From assembly GCA_031422555.1 (NCBI GenBank), contig JANPLZ010000120.1:38893-102892 (forward strand): a DNA stretch of 64,000 bases, written 5' to 3'. The stretch comes from JANNAT01 sp031422555 (GTDB taxonomy: Bacteria > Pseudomonadota > Alphaproteobacteria > Rhodobacterales > Rhodobacteraceae). The notes under the pieces are model-generated. The model did not search any database. It worked only from the letters and a program-made list of their open reading frames with translations, and was not told where the DNA came from. The translations under genes were made by a program, and so were the position numbers. This document shows, piece by piece, positions 42,894 to 52,280 of the stretch (its first letter is position 1; each line of letters begins with the position of its first letter).

Positions 42894-45236
42894 TTACTCG
42901 CCGTAAGGCACCCACACGGTTTTCACCTCGGTTGCCGCGCGCAAAAACGCGCGGCCTTCGCCGCCCGCGCCGAACCAATCCCGCGCTTGGGCATTGTTCA
43001 CCCAGGTGCGTTTGACATTAAGCGCCGCGCCCTTTTCGATCAGCCCTGAAATCGGGCTGGAAGAAAAGCTCCAGACCGCATCGACATCCATGTGATCGGC
43101 CAAAGTCTTGGCCAATTCGGCGTGATCGCCGGTGACGATGTTGACAACACCGCCCGGCAGATCGGATGTTTCCAACACTTGATAAAAATCCGTCGCGGCC
43201 AACGGATAGGCCTCTGACGGCACCAGAACACAGGTGTTGCCCATCGCAATCGCCGGGGCCATCAGGCTGATCAGACCCAACAGGGGCGCGTCATCCGGGC
43301 AGATCGCGCCGATCACGCCGCAAGGTTCATGCATCGCCAAGGCCACACCGCGGATCGGCACGGATTTTACCGCACCATCAAATTTGTCAGCCCATGCGGC
43401 ATAGGTGAACAGGCGGGCGATGCTGGCCTCAACTTCGGCCACCCCAGATTTTCCGGTCAGATCCGTCAGCCGTTTGGCAAACTCGTCCGCGCGGGCCGAC
43501 AGGTTTTCCGCCATATAAAACAAAATCTGCGCCCGCGCATGGGCGGTGGTTTTGGCCCAGCCGCGCGCGGCATGCGCGGCTTCCACCGCGTTGCGGATGT
43601 CTTTACGGTTGCCGGTGCCGACATGGCCCAACAAAGCCCCTTTGGCCGACCAGATGGCGCGGGAATACCCCGCATCGGGGCGCGCCTGTTTGCCACCGAT
43701 GAACAATTTCGCGGTGCGGTCCAAGCCGGTCACCGCGGGGTGCTTTGGTTCCGCCACCGCCGGGATCTGCCCCAAGGGCCGCGGTTTGGCCGCCGGTTTA
43801 AGATAGGCCAACAGCCCTTCCCAGCCTCCTTCGCGGCCAAACCCGCTTTCGCGCACGCCGCCAAATCCGGCAGCGGCGTCGAACAGATTTGTGGCATTCA
43901 CCCAGACGATCCCGGATCGCAGTTTCGGCGCTATATCCAGCGCCAGATTGATGTTTTCTGTCCAGACCGTGGCGGCCAGACCGTAACGGGTGTTGTTGGC
44001 CAAAGCGACCGCTTCGTCTGGAGTGCGAAAGGTCATCGACACCAGCACGGGGCCAAAAATTTCCTCTTGCATCAAAGCGGATGCAGCCGACAAACCCGTG
44101 ATAAGCGTGGGCGGATAAAAGCATCCCACCGGCACATCGGTGGCGGCCTGATAGACTTGGCCGTCGCGGCAGCCATCGACCAGTGCCGCTATCGCCGCAC
44201 GTTGCGACGGATCAATGATCGCACCGACGTCGATGCATTTGTCCATCGGATCGCCGATCCGCAACCCATCCATCCGGCGTTTCAGTTTGGTGTGAAACGC
44301 CTCGGCGATGCCTTCTTGCACCAAAAGTCGGCTGCCCGCACAGCACACCTGCCCTTGGTTGAACCAGATCGCGTCGACAAGCCCCTCGATGGCGCTGTCG
44401 ATATCGGCATCGTCAAACACGATATAGGGCGATTTGCCACCCAGCTCCAGCGTCAGCGCTTTGCCAGTGCCTGCGGTGGCCTGACGGATAATGCGGCCCA
44501 CGGCGGTAGATCCGGTGAAGGCGATCTTATTGACATCCGGGTGCGCCACAAGGGCAGCACCGGTGTCACCATCACCGGTGACAATGTTCAGCACGCCCGC
44601 TGGCAGGCCCGCCTCGCGGCTGATTTCGGCGAACAGCAGCGCGGACAGGGGGGTAAATTCGGCGGGCTTCAGCACCACGGTGTTACCTGCCGCCAGTGCG
44701 GGTGCCACTTTCCATGCCAGCATCAACAGGGGGAAATTCCACGGGATCACCGCGCCACACACCCCTAACGGCACTTGATCGGGCATCTCGGACGGCAGCA
44801 ATTGCGCAAGGCCCGCGTGGTAGTAAAAATGCCGCGCCACCAGCGGAATATCAATATCACGGGATTCGCGGATCGGCTTGCCATTGTCCAGCGTTTCGAT
44901 CACCGCAAACAGCCGGGAATGTTTTTGCACCAGCCGCGCCAAGGCATACAGGTATTTCGCCCGCTGATGCCCTGACAGGCGCGCCCATTTGGGTTGCGCA
45001 CGACGGGCTGCGGACACGGCGATATCAACGTCATCGGCAGAGCCTTGGGCGATCCGGGCCAACAGTTTGCCGGTGGCGGGGTTTTTGGTGTCGAATCCTT
45101 CGGCAGCAGGGGTGAATTTCCCGCCGATCCAATGGCCGAAATTTGCGTCGTGGCGCGCAATCCATGCCAGCGCCTCGGTCGCAGACTCTGGGGCGGGGCC
45201 GTAGGCCATGGTATCAAAAATGTCCCGAACGGTCAT
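42894..45236 (-). CDS. Two-domain aldehyde dehydrogenase of the ALDH16 type
   Basis: 780 residues: two aldehyde-dehydrogenase folds in tandem. The first has all catalytic parts: VIPWNFPLLMLAWK, FTGSTAVGR, ALTLELGGKSPYIVF, and NQGQVCCAGSR with the nucleophilic Cys. The second half (from about residue 500) keeps the fold (VGTGNRKDIRNAVEAA; GVIGAICPDDAPLLGLISLM) but has WVNNAQARDW where the Cys loop would be, so it is a pseudo-domain. This is the ALDH16 layout. Start 4 bp from the deoC stop: an operon in which acetaldehyde from DeoC may be oxidised. Confidence 0.9.
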   Translation of the reverse strand: MTVRDIFDTMAYGPAPESATEALAWIARHDANFGHWIGGKFTPAAEGFDTKNPATGKLLARIAQGSADDVDIAVSAARRAQPKWARLSGHQRAKYLYALARLVQKHSRLFAVIETLDNGKPIRESRDIDIPLVARHFYYHAGLAQLLPSEMPDQVPLGVCGAVIPWNFPLLMLAWKVAPALAAGNTVVLKPAEFTPLSALLFAEISREAGLPAGVLNIVTGDGDTGAALVAHPDVNKIAFTGSTAVGRIIRQATAGTGKALTLELGGKSPYIVFDDADIDSAIEGLVDAIWFNQGQVCCAGSRLLVQEGIAEAFHTKLKRRMDGLRIGDPMDKCIDVGAIIDPSQRAAIAALVDGCRDGQVYQAATDVPVGCFYPPTLITGLSAASALMQEEIFGPVLVSMTFRTPDEAVALANNTRYGLAATVWTENINLALDIAPKLRSGIVWVNATNLFDAAAGFGGVRESGFGREGGWEGLLAYLKPAAKPRPLGQIPAVAEPKHPAVTGLDRTAKLFIGGKQARPDAGYSRAIWSAKGALLGHVGTGNRKDIRNAVEAAHAARGWAKTTAHARAQILFYMAENLSARADEFAKRLTDLTGKSGVAEVEASIARLFTYAAWADKFDGAVKSVPIRGVALAMHEPCGVIGAICPDDAPLLGLISLMAPAIAMGNTCVLVPSEAYPLAATDFYQVLETSDLPGGVVNIVTGDHAELAKTLADHMDVDAVWSFSSSPISGLIEKGAALNVKRTWVNNAQARDWFGAGGEGRAFLRAATEVKTVWVPYGE

Positions 45237-45239
45237 GGT

Positions 45240-46229
45240 CTATCCCATCGCATGGCGGTTGGCGGCAGAATAGGCGCCGGTCAAGTAATGTTCCAACTGG
45301 CGTTCTATGTCGCCCAAAAGACTGCTTGCGCCAAAGCGGAACAAATCGGGCTGCAACCACGCATGGCCCAATTCATCCTTCATCATCGCCAGATACACCA
45401 GCGCATCTTTGGCCTTGGCAATGCCGCCCGCCGGTTTGTAGCCCACTTTGATGCCAGTGCGGTCGCGGTAATCGCGGATGCAGCGGATCATCGTCAGCGT
45501 CACCGGCAAAGTCGCGTTCACCGGTTCTTTCCCGGTTGAAGTTTTGATGAAATCCGCGCCCGCCATCATGCAAACCAGCGACGCACGGGCCACATTGCGC
45601 AAGGTGCCCAACTCGCCAGTGGCCAGAATTGCCTTTACATGCGCTGGGCCACAGGCGCTGCGCATTTCAACCATCTCGTCATACAGCGCCTGCCAGTTGC
45701 CGGTCAGCGCGTGGCGGCGTGAGATAACGATATCAATCTCGCGCGCGCCAGCCTGAATCGAGCAACCGATTTCCGCGATGCGCAGATGAAACGGCGACAG
45801 GCCAGCCGGAAAGCCGGTTGAAACGGCGGCCACCGGAATTGTCGTGCCCTCCAGCGCGCGAACGGCGGTTTCCACCATGTCGTGATAAACGCACACCGCC
45901 CCGGTGGTCAGCCCGGACAGCCCCAGCTTTTCCAACATCGGCTGGCTGACGGGTTGGCGAGCCTTGGCGCACAGCCGTTCCACCCGGCCCGGCGTGTCAT
46001 CGCCCGACAGGGTGGTCAGGTCGATCAGCGATATCGCTTTTAGCAGCCACGCCGCCTGAAACTCTTTTTTGACCGACCGGCGCCCCGGTAAACTGGCTGC
46101 GCGCCGCTCTATCGCCGAGGTATTGGCCTGCACCGACGCCACCCAATCCAGATCCAGCGGCATGCCGGGATTGCGGGTATGGGTCAGTTGCGGCAACTGC
46201 AGTTTGACGGTGTCTAGGTGCGTTTGCAT
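45240..46229 (-). CDS. deoC: Deoxyribose-phosphate aldolase
   Basis: 329 residues, the longer eukaryote-like class. DeoC splits 2-deoxyribose-5-phosphate to glyceraldehyde-3-phosphate and acetaldehyde. The Schiff-base Lys is in ADFIKTSTGK and the proton-relay Lys in GIKVGYKPAGGIAKAKDAL; IDLTTLSGDDTP gives the N-terminal Asp. First gene of deoC-ALDH. No deoA or deoD nearby. Confidence 0.95.
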   Translation of the reverse strand: MQTHLDTVKLQLPQLTHTRNPGMPLDLDWVASVQANTSAIERRAASLPGRRSVKKEFQAAWLLKAISLIDLTTLSGDDTPGRVERLCAKARQPVSQPMLEKLGLSGLTTGAVCVYHDMVETAVRALEGTTIPVAAVSTGFPAGLSPFHLRIAEIGCSIQAGAREIDIVISRRHALTGNWQALYDEMVEMRSACGPAHVKAILATGELGTLRNVARASLVCMMAGADFIKTSTGKEPVNATLPVTLTMIRCIRDYRDRTGIKVGYKPAGGIAKAKDALVYLAMMKDELGHAWLQPDLFRFGASSLLGDIERQLEHYLTGAYSAANRHAMG

Positions 46230-46318
46230 GAAACAGTCTCCGCCAAGAACATGGCACTTTATTTCATCAACAGCTTGCCCGCGCCGCCCGACATAGGCAA
46301 GGGCGCTGGCAAGCCTGG

Positions 46319-46355
46319 GGCGGATTGTTTTACTGATTGGTCAAAATAATCCGCC
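46319..46355. promoter_or_regulatory. Interrupted palindrome between mrpG and deoC
   Basis: GGCGGATT...AATCCGCC, perfect 8-bp arms extended by TTTT/AAAA, total 37 bp, 90 bp upstream of deoC. It could be the mrpG terminator or a deoC operator; there is no T run. Confidence 0.4.
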
Positions 46356-46368
46356 CGGCCGCCCTATG

Positions 46369-46740
46369 TCAGGGCTTTGGGGTGTCGGGTGTGGCCTCAA
46401 ACCCAGCCCAGTCCGCACCAGTTCCGGTTGGCGGCACTTCATTGCGATTGATCGTGCGGCCAAGATGGGCTTTCGCCAGATACAGGGCGGTCAACGGCGC
46501 GGTCAGGAACAAAAACACCGCCACCAACACTTCGTGCCACGACACAGCCCCCGTCACCCAGACCAGATCAAGTGCCGACGCGATCAATGCCGTGCCGACG
46601 CCAACGGTGGTGGCTTTGGTTGGCGCATGCAGCCGCTGCATTGGCTCGCGCAGCCGCAACAGACCATAGCTGCCGATCAAGCCAAACAGCCCACCAACCC
46701 CCAAAAGCGCCGCTATTACCAGTTCTGCAACCACGCTCAT
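46369..46740 (-). CDS. mrpG: Mrp antiporter subunit G
   Basis: 123 residues, three helices. LGVGGLFGLIGSYGLLRLREPMQRLHAPTKATTVG is the MnhG/PhaG signature. It is the last gene of the Mrp Na+(K+)/H+ antiporter operon, overlapping mrpF by 4 bp. A hydrophilic Pro-rich tail follows. Confidence 0.93.
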   Translation of the reverse strand: MSVVAELVIAALLGVGGLFGLIGSYGLLRLREPMQRLHAPTKATTVGVGTALIASALDLVWVTGAVSWHEVLVAVFLFLTAPLTALYLAKAHLGRTINRNEVPPTGTGADWAGFEATPDTPKP

Positions 46741-47009
46741 TCAATCACCTGCCCGCGTAAAATATATCTGCAAAAGGCCACGGTTGAGATAAATCCGGTC
46801 ATGGCAAAAAGCATCGCCGCTTCGAAATTTACGGCGCTTGAGGATTTCACCCCGTAAAGCACGATCAAAGCGATGACATTCACCACCATCGTATCCACCG
46901 CCAGAATGCGGTCAGGCAGGGTGGTGGCGGTCAGCAACCGGATCAGGTTCAACAGCAACGCCAGTGCAAAGCAGCCGATGGCGAAAGACAAGGCAGCGGA
47001 CAGGATCAT
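46737..47009 (-). CDS. mrpF: Mrp antiporter subunit F
   Basis: 90 residues, three helices. LLTATTLPDRILAVDTMVVNVIALIVLYG is typical of MnhF. It overlaps mrpE and mrpG by 4 bp each. Confidence 0.93.
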   Translation of the reverse strand: MILSAALSFAIGCFALALLLNLIRLLTATTLPDRILAVDTMVVNVIALIVLYGVKSSSAVNFEAAMLFAMTGFISTVAFCRYILRGQVIE

Positions 47010-47497
47010 TCGAATATCCTTTTCAGACGAGACTCGTAGCGGGATTTGATATCGTCACGCACGGCTTGGGGGTCGGGGGCGTGCAGGGCATGCACCAGCA
47101 AAACGCGGCCATCGGCGGTCATATCGGCGGTCAAGGTGCCCGGGGTCATGGTGATGGTGCCCGCCAGCAAGGTTATGGCCTCGGCCGACGCCAGATCGAC
47201 CGGCACCACAATCCACGCCGATTTGATCTGGTCCGGCGGCAGGAACAAGATGATGCGGGCCACTTGGATATTGGCAAGGATCACATCCCACAGCACCAGC
47301 GCCACATAAGGCACCATCGCCCATGGCCGCGTCAGACGTGGGCGACCGGGCCAATAATTGGCCGTCATCAGCGGGATAACGGTGCCCAACACGGCGGCCA
47401 GCACCAGACTGCCAATGGCAAAGCGGTTGACCAGCAGCATCCATGTCACCGCCAACAGCGCCGACAGACAGGGATGCGGAAATATCTTGCGGATCAT
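47006..47497 (-). CDS. mrpE: Mrp antiporter subunit E
   Basis: 163 residues from the ATG that overlaps the mrpD stop (ATGA). YVALVLWDVILANIQVARIIL, SAWIVVPVDLASAEAITLLA and TMTPGTLTADMTADGRVLLVHAL match MnhE. It supports assembly or stability of the antiporter complex. Confidence 0.93.
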   Translation of the reverse strand: MIRKIFPHPCLSALLAVTWMLLVNRFAIGSLVLAAVLGTVIPLMTANYWPGRPRLTRPWAMVPYVALVLWDVILANIQVARIILFLPPDQIKSAWIVVPVDLASAEAITLLAGTITMTPGTLTADMTADGRVLLVHALHAPDPQAVRDDIKSRYESRLKRIFE

Positions 47498-48984
47498 GGC
47501 ACCCCCGGCAACGCGTTGGCGGCGATATAGCCGGTTGGCAGATGCAGGGCTTGGGCGGTCATGTCCAACCATGCGGTGATCGGCCCGGCAAAGACTGTCA
47601 GTCCGACGATGGCGGCCAACAGGGCCACGACAGCGGCGATCGCACCCGGGTTATCCGGGGCGGGCGCGGGTGAAACATCTGTTGGCGGCTTCCAGAACAG
47701 CCGGGATCCCGTCCGGGCAAATCCCAGAATTGTTAGCAGGGACGCCAGCAAGACCGCGCTCCACATCAACGCAGCCTTATCGCGCAACGCGTCCAGCACC
47801 AGCAGCTTGGCCACAAAACCCGACAGGGGTGGCATCCCCGCCATTGCAATCGCAGCCGCCATGAACAGTGCAGCCATCACTCCCGACGCCGCAGCGCCAC
47901 GCCCCTGCACATCATCGCGGCCTTGGGCGGGAGTGATCATATCTGCCAACAAAAACAGCGCCGCGGTGGCCAAAGTGGAATGCACCATGTAGTATAACGC
48001 CGCTGAAGTTGCCTGCGGCGTGCCTGCCCCAATCGCCAGAAACACCACCCCCATCGAGCCGATCCCGGCAAAGGCCACCATGCGCGGCAGGCTGTGCGAC
48101 CCCAAAACCCCGACCGCCCCCACAGCCATGGTGCAAAGTGCTGCCGGGGTCAGATAGGCCTGCCACAGCCCTTCGGTGGCGGGGGCGGTGACGATCAATG
48201 TGCCAAGCCGGATCATGGCATAAGCTCCAACTTTCGTCATCACCGCAAACAGCGCCGCCACCGGCCCCGGTGCCGCGGCATAGGTGCCCGGCAGCCAGAA
48301 ATGCAGCGGCACCAGCGCGCCCTTGATGGCAAAAACCATCAGTAGCAGGGCAAAGGCCACCCGGATCAACGCCGCATCGCCCGGCGGCAGCACCGCCAGC
48401 TTGACCGCCAGATCGGCCATGTTCAGCGTGCCGGTAACCGAATAAATCGCCGCCAATCCAAACAGGAACAGCGTCGATCCCAGCAGATTGAACGCCACAT
48501 ATTGCACGCCCGCCCGCACCCGCGCCGTCCCGCCGCCATGCACCATCAGGCCATAAGACGCGATCAGCAACACTTCGAAAAACACAAACAGATTGAACGC
48601 ATCCCCGGTCAGAAACGCACCGTTCAGCCCCATCATCTGAAACAGGAACAGCGTGTGAAAGTGACGGCCCCTGCGGTCCCATCCGGTGACGACCGCATAG
48701 GCCCAGATCACCGCCGCCAAACCCGCCGTCAGAACCAGCATCAACGCCGACAGCCGGTCCAGAACCAGAACGATGCCAAAAGGCGCTGGCCAGTTGCCAA
48801 GGAAATAGGCTTGCGCCGGAATTTCGCCGGATTGCCGCAGCAAAACCACCGACAGGCCCAGCAGCGCCAACAACGCCACAGCCCCGATCAGCCGCTGAGC
48901 AAGCATCGCACGCCGCGCCAGCAGAACGATCAGTCCGGCCAAAACGGCGGGCAGCACGATGGGGGCGATGATCAGATGGTTCAT
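47494..48984 (-). CDS. mrpD: Mrp antiporter subunit D
   Basis: 496 residues with about 14 hydrophobic helices, homologous to NuoM/NuoN. GDAFNLFVFFEVLLIASYGL carries the conserved intramembrane Glu, and ALVPLHFWLPGTYAAAPGPV the conserved Lys-region equivalent. It forms one of the proton channels of the complex. 4-bp overlaps on both sides. Confidence 0.95.
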   Translation of the reverse strand: MNHLIIAPIVLPAVLAGLIVLLARRAMLAQRLIGAVALLALLGLSVVLLRQSGEIPAQAYFLGNWPAPFGIVLVLDRLSALMLVLTAGLAAVIWAYAVVTGWDRRGRHFHTLFLFQMMGLNGAFLTGDAFNLFVFFEVLLIASYGLMVHGGGTARVRAGVQYVAFNLLGSTLFLFGLAAIYSVTGTLNMADLAVKLAVLPPGDAALIRVAFALLLMVFAIKGALVPLHFWLPGTYAAAPGPVAALFAVMTKVGAYAMIRLGTLIVTAPATEGLWQAYLTPAALCTMAVGAVGVLGSHSLPRMVAFAGIGSMGVVFLAIGAGTPQATSAALYYMVHSTLATAALFLLADMITPAQGRDDVQGRGAAASGVMAALFMAAAIAMAGMPPLSGFVAKLLVLDALRDKAALMWSAVLLASLLTILGFARTGSRLFWKPPTDVSPAPAPDNPGAIAAVVALLAAIVGLTVFAGPITAWLDMTAQALHLPTGYIAANALPGVP

Positions 48985-49328
48985 CCGGCGCCGCCTGAAA
49001 TGTCTGATCCGGCGGCGTCAACATCGTCGTCGCCACTGTTCAGATAGGCGCCCAAAGCCATGATCACGATCACCGCTGTCATGCCAAATGAAATCACGAT
49101 GGCCGTCAGCACCAATGCCTGCGGCAGCGGATCGACATAGCCAATAGCTGCGGGATCAAGGATCGGGGCCATGCCCGGGGCCACGCGGCCCGCGGCAAAG
49201 ATAAAGATATTCACCGCATAAGACAAAAGCGACAGCCCAAGGATCACCGGAAACGTCTGCGCCCGCAGCATCAGATACAGTCCGGCAGCGGTCAGAACCC
49301 CCACGCTGCTGGCGATCAAAATCTCCAT
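48981..49328 (-). CDS. mrpC: Mrp antiporter subunit C
   Basis: 115 residues, NuoK-like with three helices. MEILIASSVGVLTAAGLYLM, LLSYAVNIFIFAAG and LPQALVLTAIVISFGMTAVI are diagnostic. The start at 49328 is 1 bp after the mrpAB stop; an upstream ATG lies inside mrpAB. Confidence 0.94.
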   Translation of the reverse strand: MEILIASSVGVLTAAGLYLMLRAQTFPVILGLSLLSYAVNIFIFAAGRVAPGMAPILDPAAIGYVDPLPQALVLTAIVISFGMTAVIVIMALGAYLNSGDDDVDAAGSDISGGAG

Positions 49329-49329
49329 T

Positions 49330-52131
49330 CTACGGGCCCTTCCTTGCGGCAAGTCCCAGTTTGGACAGCGATTCGAGGATCAACATAACCGCCCCCAACA
49401 CGCATAAAAACACACCCAGATCGAACAAGGACGCCGTCGCCAATTCGAACACTTCCAGTGGTGGCAGGCTGACATAGGCATAGTTTGACGTCAAAAACGG
49501 CCGTCCGGCAAACCATGAACCCAGCCCGGTCGCCGAGGCGATCAGCACACCCGCCCCCAATATCGTATGATAATTCAACCGCTTGCGGTGCTGCATCCAC
49601 TCTTGGCCCGAGGCCATGTATTGCATCACCAAAGCAATCGCAAACACCAGCCCGGCAACAAACCCGCCGCCCGGCAGGTTGTGGCCGCGCAGATAGATGT
49701 AGATGCCGATCATCAGGGCAAAGGGCAGGATCAGCCGGGTTGCCACTTGCATCATCATCGGATGCGCCTCTCCGGTCGGGTTGGCGTGGGGCAGGCGGGC
49801 AAGGATGCGGTCGCGCGCGGGACCGGGGGCCAGCAGCCCGTCGATCAGCGCTATAATCAACAAGGCGGCGATGCCCAGCACGATGATCTCGCCGTAGGTA
49901 TCATAGCCCCGGAAATCAACGATGATGGTGTTCACCGCATTGGTGCCTCCGGCCCCGGATTTGGACTGGGCCAGATGAAACGCCGAAATCGGCGCAAACG
50001 CCGGCGCGCGCAGCATCAGCGCGTAGCACAGCGCCGCCGCCCCGATGCCCGCCGCCCCGGCCACCGCGATATCGCGCAGATGCCGCGCCCGGCTGCCCGC
50101 AGGCCCGCTGTGTTTAGGCAAGATATTCAACGCCAGCAGCAACAGCACTACCGTTACCACCTCGACAGTGATCTGGGTCAGGGCAAGGTCGGGGGCCGAC
50201 AAATAGGCAAACCCAACCGAGATGATCAGCCCAACCACCCCGATCAGCAATACCGCGATCATACGGTCGCGGTGCAAGGCAACACTGGCGCACAGAGTGG
50301 CGATCAACAGCAGCCAAAGCGCTGCGGGCACTGCTTGAATGGGCGTCGCGGGCAAAGTGCCTGCGCTGTGGTCGGCACCGGTGAAGGCCAGCAGACCAAC
50401 TGCGCAAATGGTCACGGTCGCTATGGAAATCGCGCGGCTAAAGCTGTGGCTGTGCAAGGCGGCGGTAACCGATTGCGCCAGCGCAGTCAGCGCGCCCAAG
50501 CCCGCATCAAACGCCTGTTTTGCATCCGGGATCGGCAGCGATTGCCATGCCCCCGACAAGCGCGACCAGCCGCCCAAAATCACAAATCCGCCGCCAAACG
50601 CCAGCGCGGACAGATACAAAGCCGGGTTTTGCCAGCCATGCCACAGTTTGATCGTGGTTTGCACCGGCGTGCCCGTGACGGCACTGGCTGCGCTGTCGAT
50701 CAGCCACCCGGCAATTGTCATCGGCGCCAGCCCCATCACAACCACCACTGCAACCAACAGCGCCGGGGCCAGCCACATGCCAAACGCCGGATCATGCGGC
50801 GGTGCCGGGTAATCCCGCCGGACCGGGCCGAAAAACAGGTGCGCCACATAGCGCAGACAATAGCCAACCGACAGCATTGCCGCAAAAGTCGCAAAGCCCG
50901 GCACCAGCCATGTGTTGCCCCGCCACGCGGTATGGCTGGCGACCTCCAGCATCATTTCCTTGGACAGGAACCCGTTCAGTGGCGGCAGACCGGCCATTGA
51001 CAGTGTGGCCAGCAGCGTCAGCCCAAAGGTGATCGGCATCAAGCGGCGCAAGCCCCCGAAGGCGCGCATATCACGGCTGCCCGCAGCATGATCAAGAATG
51101 CCCGCAGACATGAACAGCGCCGCCTTAAAGCTGGCATGGCACAGAATATGCAAAACCGCCGCAACCGCGCCCGCCGTGGTGCCAAGGCCCAGCAGAAACG
51201 TGATCAGGCCCAGATGGCTGATGGTGGAATAGGCCAAAATGGCTTTTAGATCATGCTTGAACAGCGCTACCACAGCGCCCCAGATCATGGTGACCAGCCC
51301 GGTGGAGGCCACGATCATAAACCACGCCTCGGTTCCTGCCAGCACCGGCCAGAACCGCGCCAAGATGAACAACCCCGCCTTGACCATCGTTGCCGAATGC
51401 AGATAGGCCGACACCGGCGTCGGAGCCGCCATGGCGTGCGGCAACCAAAAATGGAACGGAAACTGCGCCGATTTGGTGAACGCGCCCACCAAGATCAGGA
51501 TCAGGGCGGGCAGATACCATACCGACGCTTGGATGGTGGCCTTTTGCGTCACGATCACCGACAGATCATAACTGCCCGCGACCTGCCCCAAAATCAGCAT
51601 GCCCGCGATCAGCGCAAGACCGCCTGACCCGGTAACGGCCAAAGCCATCCGCGCGCCGCGCCGGCTTTGGGGCAGATGGCTCCAATAACCGATCAGCAAG
51701 AACGACGACAGCGCTGTCAGTTCCCAGAACACCAGCAAAAGCAGGATGTTGTCGGACAACACAATGCCCAGCATCGCGCCTTGGAACAACATCAGATAGC
51801 TGAAAAACCGTCCCCAATCATCTTTGGCGGACAAATAGAAACCTGCATAAAGGATGATCAGCAAACCGATGCCAAGGATCAGAATGGCAAACAGCAGCCC
51901 CAGCCCGTCCAGCATGAAATTCGCGTTCATGCCCAGCGATGGCAGCCAGACAATCTGGGTTTGCACCGCCTTGCCTTGCAAAACGTCGGGGATATGGGGG
52001 ACGATCAGCCCCAGCGCAACAGCTGTCACCGCAAAAGCACTGGCTGCACTGGCGGTGCGGCCAAATCGGATTGTAAGCCCGGCCAACAGCGCCCCCAAAA
52101 AGGGCAGGGCAGCAATCAGCGCAAGTGACAT
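49330..52131 (-). CDS. mrpA: Fused Mrp antiporter subunit A/B
   Basis: 933 residues. The N-terminal three quarters is MrpA, related to NuoL (LLVFWELTALSSFLLIGYW with the key Glu; SAQFPFHFWLPHAMAAPTPV; KHDLKAILAYSTISHLG). The C terminus from about residue 790 is MrpB (LILPFALMIGIYIYLRGHNL; PGGGFVAGLVFAIALVMQYM). The AB fusion is the arrangement of rhizobial PhaAB and of other group 2 Mrp systems, and explains why no separate mrpB exists. First gene of the operon. Confidence 0.95.
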   Translation of the reverse strand: MSLALIAALPFLGALLAGLTIRFGRTASAASAFAVTAVALGLIVPHIPDVLQGKAVQTQIVWLPSLGMNANFMLDGLGLLFAILILGIGLLIILYAGFYLSAKDDWGRFFSYLMLFQGAMLGIVLSDNILLLLVFWELTALSSFLLIGYWSHLPQSRRGARMALAVTGSGGLALIAGMLILGQVAGSYDLSVIVTQKATIQASVWYLPALILILVGAFTKSAQFPFHFWLPHAMAAPTPVSAYLHSATMVKAGLFILARFWPVLAGTEAWFMIVASTGLVTMIWGAVVALFKHDLKAILAYSTISHLGLITFLLGLGTTAGAVAAVLHILCHASFKAALFMSAGILDHAAGSRDMRAFGGLRRLMPITFGLTLLATLSMAGLPPLNGFLSKEMMLEVASHTAWRGNTWLVPGFATFAAMLSVGYCLRYVAHLFFGPVRRDYPAPPHDPAFGMWLAPALLVAVVVVMGLAPMTIAGWLIDSAASAVTGTPVQTTIKLWHGWQNPALYLSALAFGGGFVILGGWSRLSGAWQSLPIPDAKQAFDAGLGALTALAQSVTAALHSHSFSRAISIATVTICAVGLLAFTGADHSAGTLPATPIQAVPAALWLLLIATLCASVALHRDRMIAVLLIGVVGLIISVGFAYLSAPDLALTQITVEVVTVVLLLLALNILPKHSGPAGSRARHLRDIAVAGAAGIGAAALCYALMLRAPAFAPISAFHLAQSKSGAGGTNAVNTIIVDFRGYDTYGEIIVLGIAALLIIALIDGLLAPGPARDRILARLPHANPTGEAHPMMMQVATRLILPFALMIGIYIYLRGHNLPGGGFVAGLVFAIALVMQYMASGQEWMQHRKRLNYHTILGAGVLIASATGLGSWFAGRPFLTSNYAYVSLPPLEVFELATASLFDLGVFLCVLGAVMLILESLSKLGLAARKGP

Positions 52132-52182
52132 CGTGGCTTGGCCCTTCGTCTTGGCCCATGGGTGTGGCGTGGCAAGCGATTT

Positions 52183-52218
52183 GCAGCGGTTTGGTCCACC
52201 GCAGCGGTTTGGTCCACC
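52183..52218. repeat. Perfect 18-bp tandem duplication upstream of mrpAB
   Basis: GCAGCGGTTTGGTCCACC occurs twice head-to-tail (52183-52200 and 52201-52218), 52 bp upstream of the mrpAB start, in the spacer that also follows frcR. It could be a direct-repeat operator or a slippage product. Confidence 0.85.
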
Positions 52219-52280
52219 ATAGGCGGTGACGCGGAGCGTTCAAGCGCAGAACCGCAGCAGGGCACAGATGCGTCGCGCGA

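Noticed and set aside
43329..44768. 479-codon plus-strand frame inside the ALDH16-type gene
   Set aside because: No recognisable motifs, biased composition and no ribosome-binding site; the minus strand encodes intact dehydrogenase motifs throughout.
49567..51000. Long open frame (477 codons) on the plus strand inside mrpAB
   Set aside because: It is antisense to a complete MrpA with all conserved residues; its translation is rich in His, Gln, Arg and Gly, typical of the reverse of a GC-rich membrane gene.
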